Assembly: GCA_008802785.1 (NCBI GenBank) | Contig: VUYT01000019.1 | Coordinates: 343,039-407,038 of the forward strand | Reading direction: 5' to 3' | DNA length: 64,000 bases | Source of the DNA: Symmetrospora coprosmae | Taxonomy: Eukaryota; Basidiomycota; Cystobasidiomycetes; Symmetrosporaceae | Shown here: positions 21,466-32,880 of the stretch, piece after piece | Layout: each line of letters opens with the position of its first letter | How positions within the stretch are numbered: the first letter of the stretch is position 1 | The notes under the pieces: generated by a model | What the model saw: the letters and a program-made list of their open reading frames with translations, nothing else | Told to the model about the DNA's origin: nothing | Databases searched by the model: none | Position numbers and translations under genes: made by a program

Positions 21466-21836
21466 TCGAGAATATGGGAGAACGGCAGTCATTGTAGGCT
21501 TGGCTGTTGCGCTGCAGGAGGAGCAGAACGGGCGGAACTGATGGCGCATAGTCTTATCTTTGCGTGCCGTAGAAGGATGAGTCTTGTCCAGAGCGTTCAC
21601 GGTTTGCTCTGGTGTCACGGGGCGCGATGGAAAGCACACTACTCATCACCTCTCCGATGGGTCAACGGAAAAGAAAAGCAAGACTTACGATGCTCTCATG
21701 GCCACTGCGACCGGCAGGACGCCTCGCGTCAGCCATCGGGGCTTGAAGAGACCATCAAACACGATCACAGAGACCGACTTCCCCTTCCTCCCTCTGCCCG
21801 CCGTCTGCGATAGCCTTCGAGGGTTCCGGACCCGCG
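21466..21836. other. Spacer, no supported gene
   Basis: 371 nt. Several short frames are open but none has a convincing protein sequence. It could contain an upstream exon of the small ORF that follows. Confidence 0.3.
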
Positions 21837-22043
21837 ATGCAGCCGCCTTCGCCGGTCACACAGCTCTTTAAGCAGCTGGTGGACCTGCTTGAGGACGCGT
21901 GCTGGCAGCCGGATTTGGTGCAGCTCCGTACACCTGGCATGTACAGCCCGATTGAACGGCTCGAGGATTTCATGAAGGACATTCGACGCCTATGCGGAAT
22001 GCGCAAGGTGCGGCTCTTGGAGGGAAAGATTGGCTTCTGCTGA
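21837..22043 (+). CDS. Small unrecognised ORF (doubtful)
   Basis: Uninterrupted 68-codon ORF whose product looks protein-like: amphipathic helices around QLFKQLVDLLEDACW and ERLEDFMKDIRRLCGMRK. The frame is open back to 21747, just after a CACAG acceptor-like site, so this may be the last exon of a spliced gene. No family recognised. It could equally be chance coding in a GC-rich spacer. Confidence 0.25.
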   Translation: MQPPSPVTQLFKQLVDLLEDACWQPDLVQLRTPGMYSPIERLEDFMKDIRRLCGMRKVRLLEGKIGFC

Positions 22044-22397
22044 GTGAGGGGCCCCTGCCGGCACGCCGGTCGTTCTGGCGGAGGAGAGGCATCCGCAGGG
22101 CGATCCCGCAGAGCGCTTTCCGGATGTCGAGCGCGTGTAGGAGTAAATGAGAACCTTTCATGGTCAGGCAAAGATGCAGTGGCCTTGGGTTAGCACGTAG
22201 CGTAGTAGGTGTGAAACCTGTCAAAGCTAGAGCAGTCGAGATTTGGACCGGAAAGAGCAGTGACACGCGGCCGTTCTGCGCTCCGAGCTCCTCCGGACCT
22301 TGCACTTTGCCACACGAGCCTGTCCAGCTCTGATGTGTCTTCTCCTCCTGACGCCACCCCAAGCTAGCCCCACCCAGGTCAGCGCGACCACGCCGCT
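22044..22397. promoter_or_regulatory. Upstream region of the PA-RING gene
   Basis: 354 nt without a conserved ORF; presumed promoter of the gene starting at 22398. Confidence 0.35.
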
Positions 22398-24154
22398 ATG
22401 GAGGCCATTGCGCGTCGCCCTCCCGTGCTGTCATCTCACGATTCGTTGCCAGCTGCCGGCAACAGCAACGGTAATGCTGCTGCCGCGACCCGGCCGCATC
22501 CTCGTATCCACCCCGTCCTCTACCTCACCAGCCTCGTCACAGCCCTCGTGGTCTGCCTGTTCTTGGTGACAGAGCTCGCTGGCTATGCGCCTCCGCACCA
22601 TCGCTACGACGAGCTTGCTTCCATCTCCAAGGACGAGGGCGTCGCGACGTCAGGCATCGAAGTGGGCAGCCCAGCTTCGGCCTTTGTCGTGGGGCAGAAC
22701 TGGAACAGCATCGCCAACGCTCTCGGAGGCTTCAGCACGTCCTTCGTGCATTCACCAGAGCTGAACGTCAGCTGGATCGCTCGCCCTGCCGGCTTCGGTC
22801 CTCGCATCGGCGGCTATGGTGGCGATGATGACGGAGACAGCGGAGACAGGCACCAGAGGACAGGCGTCACTGGCACACTCCACAGCATGATCCGACATGC
22901 GCAACCGGATGTCAGCAGGGATCCTGCTGGCGCTGACAGCGCCAGGCGAGGGTGCCATGTCGATTTGGACACTCCGATTACCAGAGAGAAGCACCAAGGA
23001 TCCAACATCGCTCTCATTCAGCGCGGCGACTGCCCCTTCATCAACAAGCTGCTCAACGCGCAGGCACTCAAGTACGATGCAGCCATTGTGTACAACGACG
23101 AGCTGCACTCCCGCCCCGCGCGCCACGGTAGCAGTGGGCAGGGCGAGTACACTGAGGAGGAGGAGCTGCTTTCAATGTGGTCGCCTGGTGCCGAAGCGCG
23201 CCTGCTCACCATCCCGAGCGTCTTCGTTAGCTACTCCTCTGGCATGGCTCTGCAAAACCTCATTACGCTGGCTGCCAACCACGATGACACCTTCACCGTT
23301 GAGCTCGAGCCGGAAGCGCCACCGCACCTCTTCATCATGGACATCGTCATCATGCTCTTCTTCCTTCCAACCATCTTCACGACTGTCGTCCTGGTCATCA
23401 CGCGTGTCCGGCAGGTCCGCTACCGCCGCGCTCAGCGTGCTCCAAAAGCCTTGGTAGACAGCCTGCCCTCCTTCAGATGGAGAGAAGGGCTGGAGAATGA
23501 CATCGAAGCGCTCGACAATCTAGGAGAGAAGGAGGACGATCCTGCAGCATCTGGCTTCAGTCTCCTCGGCAACCGGCGAAAGAGGCGGGAGTCGTTGGCG
23601 AAGATGCTTGCAAAGGTCGTGCGAAAGCGTGAACCGGCCGGGGACGTGGTGGAAGAGGACGAAGGCGCAATCCCAGCTCTAGCTCCGAGCAAGGCTAGGC
23701 ATCTCGCCAGGAAGATCTTCTCTCAGCGAGAGTGCGCAATATGCCTGGGCGACTTCGTCCACGATGAGCAGGTCAAGCTTTTGCCGTGCGGTCATCTCTA
23801 TCATGAGGTAGGTCACCATACTTCTTGCCCGTGTTTTGACAGCTTACTAATGCGACCGGCCCTGCCTAGACCGAAATCGACGCTTGGCTGACCGAGCAGA
23901 AGCGCTGGTGTCCGATATGCCGCTTCCCTATCGACGGTGTGTCGGAGTCTGCCGGCGGCGCCGATTCTTCCATCAGTGTTGGGCCGCAACCAAACGCATC
24001 ATCCGATGTGGTCCATACCAGGTCGGAAGCACAGCCCATCATCCAAGCTGAAGACCTCGCGGAATCACCCGGCGATGCGCGCCACGAACCCGTTGCGAGC
24101 TCGTCGACACTTACAACGGATGAGCGAACACCTCTCATACATCGTGCCGCTTAG
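22398..24154 (+). CDS. Membrane RING-type E3 ubiquitin ligase with PA domain
   Basis: Exons 22398..23807 and 23870..24154; 564 aa. A membrane segment near residues 39-60 (VLYLTSLVTALVVCLFLVTEL) acts as signal or anchor. A lumenal protease-associated domain follows (NIALIQRGDCPFINKLLNAQ, YDAAIVYND, IPSVFVSYSSG). A second membrane span (IMDIVIMLFFLPTIFTTVVLVI) leads to a basic cytosolic region and a RING-H2 finger (CAICLGDF, CGHLYHE, then after the intron IDAWL and WCPICR). This PA-TM-RING order is that of RNF13/GRAIL-type ligases that ubiquitinate endosomal or vacuolar membrane proteins. The intron has a textbook TACTAAT branch site. The tail is Ser-rich and ends DERTPLIHRAA, a dileucine-like sorting signal. 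Confidence 0.87.
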
Positions 24155-24416
24155 ATGCCTTTACGAGTTATGACCAACGCCAATACACGACGTAGTCCCG
24201 TTGCATGTACCCTCTCCGATCTTCCCTCTTTCGCAGCTAGCAGTCCCGCGCGACGTCCGTTTACAGTCCAATATCCCCTCTCATGTTCTACTAGCACGGT
24301 GTAGCCACAGTCTTCCGGTACTCTGCAAGGCAATCTGCCCTGAGAGTGGTCCTTGAAGCTCTAGCCCCCTTGCCCATCGGCCTTGTTCCGACCGACTCCA
24401 TGCATCTCCGCTAGCC

Positions 24417-26671
24417 ATGGAAGACCACCACGAAGCGAGCTCCTACTATGCTCAAGAGGACTCTCACCAGCGCGCGCGCCAGTCGACGGAGCAGCGCGAC
24501 AGCCGCGAGCCGCATCTCCTCAATCTAAAGGTTCGGCTTCGGGTGCAGATGCCAGACGAAGTTGAGGGCGCTTCAATTGATCCCTGCCTATAATAACGCG
24601 TTCGCAGGTGCTTAGAGCCTCTAGACCGTCATTCGCCCGCTCGGAGGATGCTATCGACGACATTCCAGCACGCAAAAGCGCCTCGAGGTCGGGTTTCAAG
24701 CTAACGCCTCTCCTCGCTCTACCGTAGGCGTTCTCGCGCACAGCACCTAATCGCAGGCTCCCGCTCATTGCAATTCCGCCGTCCGCAGGAACACATTCGG
24801 CAACATCAACCTCGGCGAGACCTTCTTCGGCGTGGTTGTAGCGGCCAACGACTCGGCCCGAGAGGTATTTGACGCGACGCTCAAGATCGAGATCCAGACA
24901 CAGAACAGCCGGGTGACCCTCTGGGAGACGCCTGCGGCTCATTCCGATAAGCCGCGATCTCTCAAGCCTGGCGAGACGCTCGAGGCTCCGTTGCTTGAAT
25001 ACGAGATCAGGGAGCCCGGCCTTCATGCCCTGACCTGCAGCGTGTCGTACTGGCTGCCCGCGCCGTCGTCCTACATCGATCCGAATGGACCGAGCGAGCG
25101 CTTCGGTCGGTCGTTCCGCAAGCTGTATAAGTTCCAGGTGTGTGATTGGTTTCGTCCGAGCGGGTGATGAGAGTGGGCTTGTCGGCTCGTGAACGCCTAT
25201 GTGACAACTGGGTGCCACGCAGGCTAGCAATCCCTTATCCGTCAAGACCAAGATCCATACGTCAAGGAATGTGGCTGCAGCGATGGATGAGGAGGCCGAG
25301 CACACAGTCTACCTCGAGGTGCAGGTGCAGAATGTCAGCCCGGCGCCTTTACTCTTCGAGCATCTCCTCTTCCACCCGTCCGAAGGTCTCGATCTTCGAG
25401 ACCACAATGCAGACAGAGGCGCTTTCGTTCAGCCGCTCGACACTATACAGCAACTATACGTGCTCGCGCCACACGCTGGTCAGACACAGCAGGTCGTCGA
25501 GAAGGCCAGACAGGCGGGAGGAGCCATGGCGCTCGGCAAGCTCGACATACGATGGCGAGGGAAAATGGGAGATGGCGGACATTTGGCGACAAGTCAGCTC
25601 GTCAGGAGGATCCCCGTGCCCGCTCTGCCCCCTGCTCTCTCGCCGCGAGCGTCCATGTCCCACTTCGGAACCGGTAACAAACATCCCGACAGGGCACCTT
25701 CAGCGCTCGGGACTTTGCGTGCTCGAAGCCCTTCTCCCTCTCCTAGCAACTCGCCAAGACTGGCTACGGGCACGTTCTCGCCCGTGGCTTCGCCTCGCCA
25801 CTCTGCTCAATTCGAGGAATTGCCGATCTTCAGCCAGCGAACCGGTGACTTGCACGGCGCTCTCTACCTCTCGGAGATGAACACTGCTTTATTTGCCGTG
25901 GGAAAGCCGTTCAAGCTACCCTTCCAATTGAAGCTGGCCTCGACGTGCCGCTTGCCAGGCGCGAGCGAGAACAGACAGCGCAAGCTACGACTTGCCGTCC
26001 AGCACGTAGATCACCATACTGTGTCTCACGAGGTCGGTGAAGCGCTCGCACAATCAGTACAGGCTGTTGGCACTCCCAATGCGAGTGCAAGGCAGTCTCT
26101 CGAGACCAGCCGACCACTTCCGCCTACGCCCACTGTCTCACGGTCTAGGCGAGGTTCGCATTCGACAAACGCCGGAGAGATCAGCGAGAGGCCTCCATTG
26201 CCTCCTCCGCGCCCTCTGGCTCGGGGAGATCCGTTCCACCTGCCACGGCCACCACCAGCTCTGTTCCCCAGTCCGGATGTCAAATTCGTCGGTAGCTCGC
26301 TCATTGAGCTCACCGAGATCACCATTGATCACTCAGCGGGTCCTCGGCCGACCTATGCAGTCGCGCCTGCTGAAGTGGGCGAGAGCGATGCCAACCCGAG
26401 CATTCGCGTCTCCCTCGACTCGAACGCGACGGACGACGCGCCTCTCAGTGAGGTCATTAAGCGGAGCGCGGCCGGCCGCCAGCAATATGCGACAGTCCGT
26501 TTCGACCTGGAGTATGTGGCTTTTCGTCAAGGCATACAGAGAGTGGGCGGTGTCCGGGTCCTGCTTATCGCTGAAGAGTGGCAGGAGCACGGAGAGACTG
26601 TCAGACATGGCTCACACAGCTGGATTGTGGCGGAGCACGACATAGTGGCGGAGCTTGTGATCGGCACATAA
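24417..26671 (+). CDS. TRAPP complex subunit 13 (DUF974 family)
   Basis: Exons 24417..24530, 24608..24723, 24789..25137 and 25223..26671; 675 aa. The order HLLNLKVLRASRPSF, then FGNINLGETFFGVVVAANDS, SYWLP with RSFRKLYKFQ, and NPLSVKTK with VYLEVQVQNVSPAPLLFEHL is the TRAPPC13 pattern of beta-sandwich segments. A Ser/Pro-rich insertion lies around residues 340-400 and another around 480-520. TRAPPC13 is a TRAPP subunit acting with Rab GTPase exchange in ER-Golgi and autophagy traffic. The first intron has a weak GTTCGG donor but restores the conserved NLKVLR join. Longer than the human protein (~420 aa) because of the insertions. Confidence 0.87.
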
Positions 26672-26829
26672 CGCAGATGTAGCTTACCAGAGCGCAGGCA
26701 TACGCCAGGCTGCCATTGGATCTAAGCGTAGACAGGTGAACGGCCGCTCTGGCTTCATCAAGCGAGACGATTGTGACTGATCGTTTATCACGAGAAGTCA
26801 TTTGTACAATAATGCATAGGCTTACGAAG

Positions 26830-28257
26830 TCAAAAGATAGGCTCTAGGACGCGCTTCAGGAGCTGCTCTGGCGACGGGCAGATTTCCTTCCAGCCCGGTT
26901 TGCCGGACGTGGCCGCGTATGCCTCCTTGGCCAGCTTCTCCAAATCCTCCTTTGGCACCTTGTACTCGCTCAGCGCGGTCTGCAGACCCAACCGGTCAAT
27001 GAGTGTGTCGAGAGCAGCCGCTACCACTAGGCAGGCGTTTTCTTCCTCATCGCCTTCGCCTGACTGCAAGCTCATGTGGTCGCGTACGTATGATGTTGGC
27101 AGGTAGCTGAAGGCGTTGGCTAGCATGGCACGTTCGGGGCTAGCTGCGGGGAGCGTTCGCGCCATGGCTCGCACTGTGTTTGGGAGTGTGAGAACCGAGC
27201 ACACGCCATGGGGAATGGAGTACGTAGCGCCGAGGCCGTGCCCGAGCGCATGTGCTGATCGCGATGAAGCATGTTAGCCAAGTCTTTGATCACTTCATGC
27301 TGGGAAGGACACTCACATGGTCCAAGAGCGGTCTCCAGTCTAGATGGGAAGAGGGACATCCATGCTGCCACTTGCAGCCGCCCGCGAGCTTCGACATCCT
27401 GGCCCTCTTTGTCCACGCATTGCGGGAGGTACGTGAATAGGTCACGGATAGCCGACAGCGCCAGCTGCTGCAGTGGATACTGTCCGCCCGGTCGATATAG
27501 CGTCTCACAAGCGTGGTCGAGCGCGCGGATGCCCGTTGACAGCCATAGCTTTTGTGGCGTATGCAGGGCGATTTTTGGGTCAAGGATGATGGCCTGCACA
27601 AGGCGCATCAGCTACAGAAGTGCTCATGAGAGTCTTCGGCCTGCGGCGCGCTCACCTTTGGGCAAATCTCCTCGGCAGACACGACTGTCTTCTTACCCTC
27701 CTTGGACGTGTGACCCGCTATTTGCGTGAACTCGGCCGCGGAGAGCGTTGTAGGGACAGCGATCTGCAAGAGCTGCTTATCAGCTGATGGACTCACCGAT
27801 ATCCAGCATCCCTGCAACCCGCGGTAGGCGTGCTCACATGCTGGATGAAGGCCCCATTACGCTCGCGATTGAAGTAGGAGATCGTCTTGCACGCATCTAT
27901 GCTTGACCCTCCACCAACGGCGAGGAGCACGCTTGCACCCTCCTCGCTCATGACTCCGAGTGCGGCCTCAATGTCCTCAATAGGCGAGTGCTGCCGCATC
28001 TTCGTGAATGTCCCCGCGAAGGCATTGTGCTTTCGGAGAAGCTCCTCGATATGCGGGATCACAGGCGAGGCGGCCAGCGATTTGCCCGTGATGATCAGGA
28101 CCTTCGGGAGAGTGTCGTTCGTGCCGTCTCGCGTGATGTCCTTGAGGATGGTGGGAAGCTTCTCGATGCTGTCTGGACCAAAGTGTACGGAGCGGAGACA
28201 GGTCGTGGTGAAGCTACCGGTAGGCGCTGACCCAACGGGTTTCTGGAGGCCCTGCAT
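26830..28257 (-). CDS. Iron-containing alcohol dehydrogenase / maleylacetate reductase-like
   Basis: Exons complement of 26830..27254, 27317..27593, 27656..27763 and 27838..28257; 409 aa. Rossmann-like N-domain with VHFGPDSIEKLP and the nucleotide loop VGGGSSIDACKTI. The helical C-domain has VPTTLSAAEFT, the metal-site region TGIRALDHACETLY and HALGHGLGATYSIPHG. This is the Fe-ADH superfamily, closest in pattern to maleylacetate reductases, which reduce maleylacetate to 3-oxoadipate with NAD(P)H in hydroquinone/resorcinol breakdown. Metal ligands Asp/His are visible in DHACE, HALGH and IPHG. The next gene upstream is an SDR on the same strand, so a catabolic pair is possible but unproven. Confidence 0.83.
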
Positions 28258-28624
28258 ATCGTCTGCTTTCCGCTGCGTAGGTCGTAAAAGCCAACGTTAC
28301 GAGCGCGATGGGTCCGGAACAGGAGAGAGCAAGAAGAAGAGCCATGGCCAGCGGGCATGCGCGCGCAAAGACAGCTCCGGTCGGCCACTTCGCGATGCCG
28401 AGGCTCGCCACAATGCGCGTGAAATGCCGCAAAAGTACCCGCCGGGCGCGCGTCACGTCGATCCGATGACCAATCCGTCGACTGCCTGTCGCCTGGTTGT
28501 TCAGCTGATACTTGGAGGACACTTTCTCCATTCTATTCAAAGCTGCGGTGCAGTCATGTCTAGGCTACAGTGATATGGCTAGTTTCCGCATCGGTTAACG
28601 CTCTTTGCTTTGGGCCCGCAAGGC
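28258..28624. promoter_or_regulatory. Region upstream of the Fe-ADH gene
   Basis: 367 nt containing the promoter of the minus-strand Fe-ADH gene and the 3' end of the SDR gene. No other gene seen. Confidence 0.4.
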
Positions 28625-29885
28625 TTAGTTGATGGTGGTTCTGTCAGGCGGAACGTCAAGGTCAGCCCGAATGCTCTGACGCGTCAAGTACAAGAGGAAG
28701 GACAGCCTCACCCTCCGTTGACGTGGATGACCTCGGAGGTAATGTAGCTGGCGAGCATGTACGAGGTCCGGGTCAGCCTCTGTACGCCTGGATCAGCATA
28801 ATGCGCGGTAAGAAAGACGCACCTGCTGTCCTCGGATGCAAGGAACACTGCCACTGTCGCAACCTCCACCGGCTGGCCTGGTCGGCCCATAGGGGGCGAC
28901 GACATGCCCATGATGTTGGACTTGCTGAAAGTCGAGGTGACCAGAGGCGTGTAGATGGGTCCGGGAGCAATGCCTAGAAGAGAGACGCGAACGATTCATT
29001 AGGACACGCCACTGAACCTATTCGTACTTCTGGTTGTAATCTCACCGTTGACGCGGATTCCCTTGCCGGCGACTTGGTTGCTCAGGCCACGCGTGAACGA
29101 GACGATGGCACCCTTCGTCGTGGTGTAATCGAGCAGGTCAGGTCGCCCAACGAACGCGTTGATGCTGGCCATGGTGACAATGGAAGAGCCGCGAGCCATG
29201 TGAGGGATGGCAGCCTTGGAGAGCCAGAAGTACTAGGGCGACAGAAGAGATGGCTATCAGTCCACCGAGCTCTTCCGAGCATCCCTACTTCGCGGGCACT
29301 CACGTGGTGGATGTTGATGTCGAACGTCTCGGACCACTGCTTGCTGTCGAGTGTGGTGATGTCATGGTTCTCGAGCTGCTGAGCCGCGTTAGGTACGAGG
29401 ATATCAATCTTGCCAAACTTGGAGACGTGGTTCTGGACAAGTTGGATATTGTTGGCCTCGGTCCTGAGGTCTAGGGCGACAAGGTTTACGGTGCGTCCCG
29501 GCGCCTTGGTCGCAATGTAGCGTTGGACGTCCTCGGCATCCTGCTGCTCGCTAGGCAGGTAGGCAATGGTGCTATCGGCACCCTCGATGGCGAAGAGAAT
29601 GGCAATGGCTCGGCCAATGCCGGAGTCACCTCCGCTGATGATTGCCTTCTTGCCCTCGAGCTTGCCAGAGCCCACGTATGGCTTGCCGTTGGCATACAGA
29701 TCGTCGACGGCTTGCAGGCGCTGCTTTGACTGCTTTCCCGGCCGCTCGCCGGCCTTGTTCTGGTCCTCCTGCTCGAGGAGGATCGACGGGTCCGGGTAGG
29801 GGGCGAAGCCAGAGGTGAACTCCTTGGAAGGGTAGTCGACGTCGTTGCCTGTGAGCTCCTTGACTTTGTCTACGATGTTCTGCAT
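28625..29885 (-). CDS. Short-chain dehydrogenase/reductase
   Basis: Exons complement of 28625..28640, 28712..28747, 28823..28973, 29046..29232 and 29304..29885; 323 aa. An N-terminal stretch of ~70 residues (with YPSKEF and GKQSKQRL) precedes the Rossmann core: ISGGDSGIGRAIA cofactor loop, NAAQQ, the MASINA Ser strand and DYTTTKGAI with the YxxxK catalytic pair, then PGPIYTPL. The C-terminus VIHVNGGTTIN is completed only by the tiny 36-nt and 16-nt last exons. This N-terminal extension is typical of bacterial YhxD/YghA-like NADP SDRs. Substrate unknown. Expressed from the same strand as Fe-ADH. Confidence 0.86.
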
Positions 29886-30410
29886 TGCTACTGAGGTTTC
29901 TGGTGTGGGAGGAACACGGCGAACACGGCGCAGCGCGGGCACAAGGCGAGGGAGGGTCAGCGAGCTTCGGGCGGGGGCAGAGGGAGGACGGCAGGACTGA
30001 GCTCAGGAAGATGAGGAAGAAGGTCGGCTCACTCTGATGGTTGGGGGAAGTGTGCTGTGTGCGCTTGCAATCGTCGTTGACTTTATATCGCGGGAGAGGA
30101 GAGAAAGAGTGAGAATCTTCGCAAGAGAGGCCGTGCCTGGCGAGCGCCCTGTCGCGCTGAGCGGGATCGCCAGCAGATCAGCCAAGGGGGCGAGCGTACG
30201 TCACCGGGGACGTAAGCAACCAGCGATGGCCATGGGCAGCAGGCGGGCCAAAGACATTCAATGCATACAGGCGTCAGGCACACCATGATGATATCAAACT
30301 AACCGTGAGAATTGCACTATGATACAGATCACACCGTACGCGGTCCGGAAATACAGTCGTCGGAGGCGTCGCGATTGTACAGTAGATGATAGCGGCAAAA
30401 GGCGCGTCTC
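29886..30410. promoter_or_regulatory. SDR upstream region
   Basis: 525 nt between the SDR start and the MCT1 end, both minus strand. No ORF of merit. Confidence 0.4.
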
Positions 30411-32370
30411 CTACAAGGCTGCAGCGGGAGCATCGCTCTCGAAGCCGCTGTGTGACACCGCTGCGGAAGCATCAATGTGTGCGTGCTGCTGAGCTTCATG
30501 GGACTCGCGAAGATCCTTGAGGTCGTCAAGCGTGGCGACGCTGGCAATCTCGAGTTCCTCCCAGTCCTTCCATGTTCCGGTGCGCGCCTCTTTGCGCGCG
30601 AGGTTTGCAAGTGCCTTGCCTGGACCGATGAAGACGTAGCGCTCGACGCCGGCGTTGCGCATGACATCCAGAGCCGGCTGCCAGAGAACCGGTTTGTGAA
30701 TCGAAGCCACAATGTCCGATTTAAGCTGCTCCGGCGTTGTGATGAGACCGGCGTCCAGGTTAGAGACGATGGGCGCTCGGGGTGCGCGCGCAGTCACGCC
30801 GTGCTCCCATGCGTGCCGCATTCCAATTGCCGCAGGGGACATGAAGGAGCAGTGGAATGGGGCGCTGTGTCGAAAAAAGAACCGGTCAGTCCGCTTCAGC
30901 TGAGCTTCTGTAAGTAGTCTCGACTCACAAGACGGGCAAATCGGCAGCGCGTGCGGCGATCTGCTTGTCTTCCAGCTTCTCGCACGCGCGCAGAACTCCT
31001 GCTCTCGAGCCCGAAAGTACGAGCTGTGTTGACTGAACGGCGGAAACAGAGGTCAGTGAAACAGAACGCAACCGCCGAATGCGCTTTGCACTCACTGAAT
31101 TATAGCTCGCAATCTCGACCATCCCGCTATTACCCTTGTACTTCTCCCGGACCTTTGCGAGAACACGCTTGACCTCGTCAACATTCGTGCCAGACTGGAG
31201 GACCAAAGCGCTCATTTGTGCGCGCTCCTCGTCATTGGCATCGTAGTCAGAGTAGCTCTTGAGGCTACTGAGCTGTAGAGTACGGCTAGTGAGGAGGCCG
31301 TGCAACCGTGTGAGATTGACGCCCTCGGTGAAGCTGATGACGCCAGAAGCGACACAAGCGCTATATTCGCCAGAAGAGTGGCCAGCAAAGTGGGTGCACG
31401 TCGACGAGATGGGCACGCCAAACTCCTGCTCGAGAACCCGGAGAAGGGCAATGCTCGTGACGCAGATGGCGGGCTGAGCGTTCGATGACCGCGTCAACTC
31501 GTCCTGTTGGCAACAAAGCGACGTAGCATCAACATGTGTCACAGACTGGACATCGATCGTACATGGTACGGTTCTCACCTGCGGCCCTTTCAGGACAATC
31601 TGCCTAAGCTCCTTCTCAGACCGTTCCTTCTGCCATGTAGGCCAGTTTGGCAGATCCAGATGTTTCAAGTCTGGGAGCTCGTGCAGATTGAGGTCCTTCC
31701 TCCACCGCTCGAATTGCGACAAGGCGTGCTCTGCTTCCTCCCAGGTCTCCCTCGCCACCTTGAACTCCTTGAGCAAGAAGCTAATCATCCCAACGTACTG
31801 CGAGCCGGAACCTGGGAACAGGAGCGCCGTCTTCTTTGGCGCGCTAGGTGCAGAAGATGCTCCGACGTGGCTGCTGCCGCCATTGCCGGATGAGCAGCTG
31901 GCGCCCCATCGCTTCTCCATCTCTACGCGTGACCGGCGAGCAGCGTTGACCGAGTCGCCGCTCGAGTCGTTTCGGCGGGTCCGCAGGATGGCCGAGGTGG
32001 ACGCAGCCGCAGAGGATGGCGGCGCCCTGCTGGCGTGCGCAGCGCTGACACGGGCCGCATTCAGAGGTTCGCTTAGGCTCGTCCGCCGCCGCAGAGCAGA
32101 ATGTGAACTTCGCGGGACGGCCCGGCTCCTTGCGGCCGGAAGCGACGAAGACAGAGACGACGATGGGTGTGCTGCCTTGGGCGACACGGTGAACATGGCC
32201 GGGTCGCGATAGTGCCCGATGTAGCGGCTGTCGAAATGCACGCTTGATTCAAACTCTTTGCTGCTGCCAATGCTCGAGCTGGCGCATCTCCGAGTCACGG
32301 TCGCCCTCGCCGGCGTCATCGTCGAGGCTGCTGCCGGTACGGGCCTTTGAGCGAATGCGCGCATCTGCAT
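30411..32370 (-). CDS. MCT1: Mitochondrial malonyl-CoA:ACP transacylase
   Basis: Exons complement of 30411..30864, 30929..31032, 31096..31503 and 31579..32370; 585 aa. The first ~190 residues are Ser/Ala/Arg-rich, contain a plausible mitochondrial presequence and are much longer than usual. The FabD core follows: LLFPGSGSQYVGM, QPAICVTSIALLRVL, the nucleophile elbow HFAGHSSGEYSAC, then APFHCSFM with the catalytic His, and RYVFIGPGKALANLARK. It loads malonyl groups onto mitochondrial ACP in type II fatty-acid synthesis, which supplies lipoate. Two introns are in frame and were recognised because they interrupt conserved sequence. Confidence 0.9.
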
Positions 32371-32880
32371 GGTGGAGCTGGAGGTGAAAGTGTCGACGCC
32401 AGGATGGGCAGCTTGCTATGCGTATCAGCGTGAGTGTCGCGCAGGCGTTCTTGAGAGGGGAGAGAGAGCAGGATGCGCTGTGACCTGACTGTGTGCCTCC
32501 ACGGCGGCTAACGAGGGGACGAAACCCGGCCTGACCCGACGCCATCCCGGTGAGACCCGCGCGACCTGGAAGCAGCAGCCCGCCAACATCGCAATGATGA
32601 GAAACTTAGGCAACAAGGACAAGCTGAGAAGGCGCAAAGTCTCGTTACCACAGCAGCGCGGCCAACTGGACGCCGCCGCTCGCGCTTGTGAGGCAGGCTT
32701 CAGGCTCGAACGCTGTTATAGACAGCAACGACGATTTCGGCGTCTTCGTCCTTAGTATGTACTGGCCCCCAGCATCTGCAATTCCCCTGCTGCACTGCCT
32801 CGTGCTGCGCTCGCCTCCCGCCAAAGCTCTTGTCGCTACTCCTCTTCGCTATCGCTGGCGTCCTGAAAGTTGCGATAGGC
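32371..32880. other. MCT1 upstream region
   Basis: 510 nt between two minus-strand genes. No conserved coding sequence seen. Confidence 0.35.
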
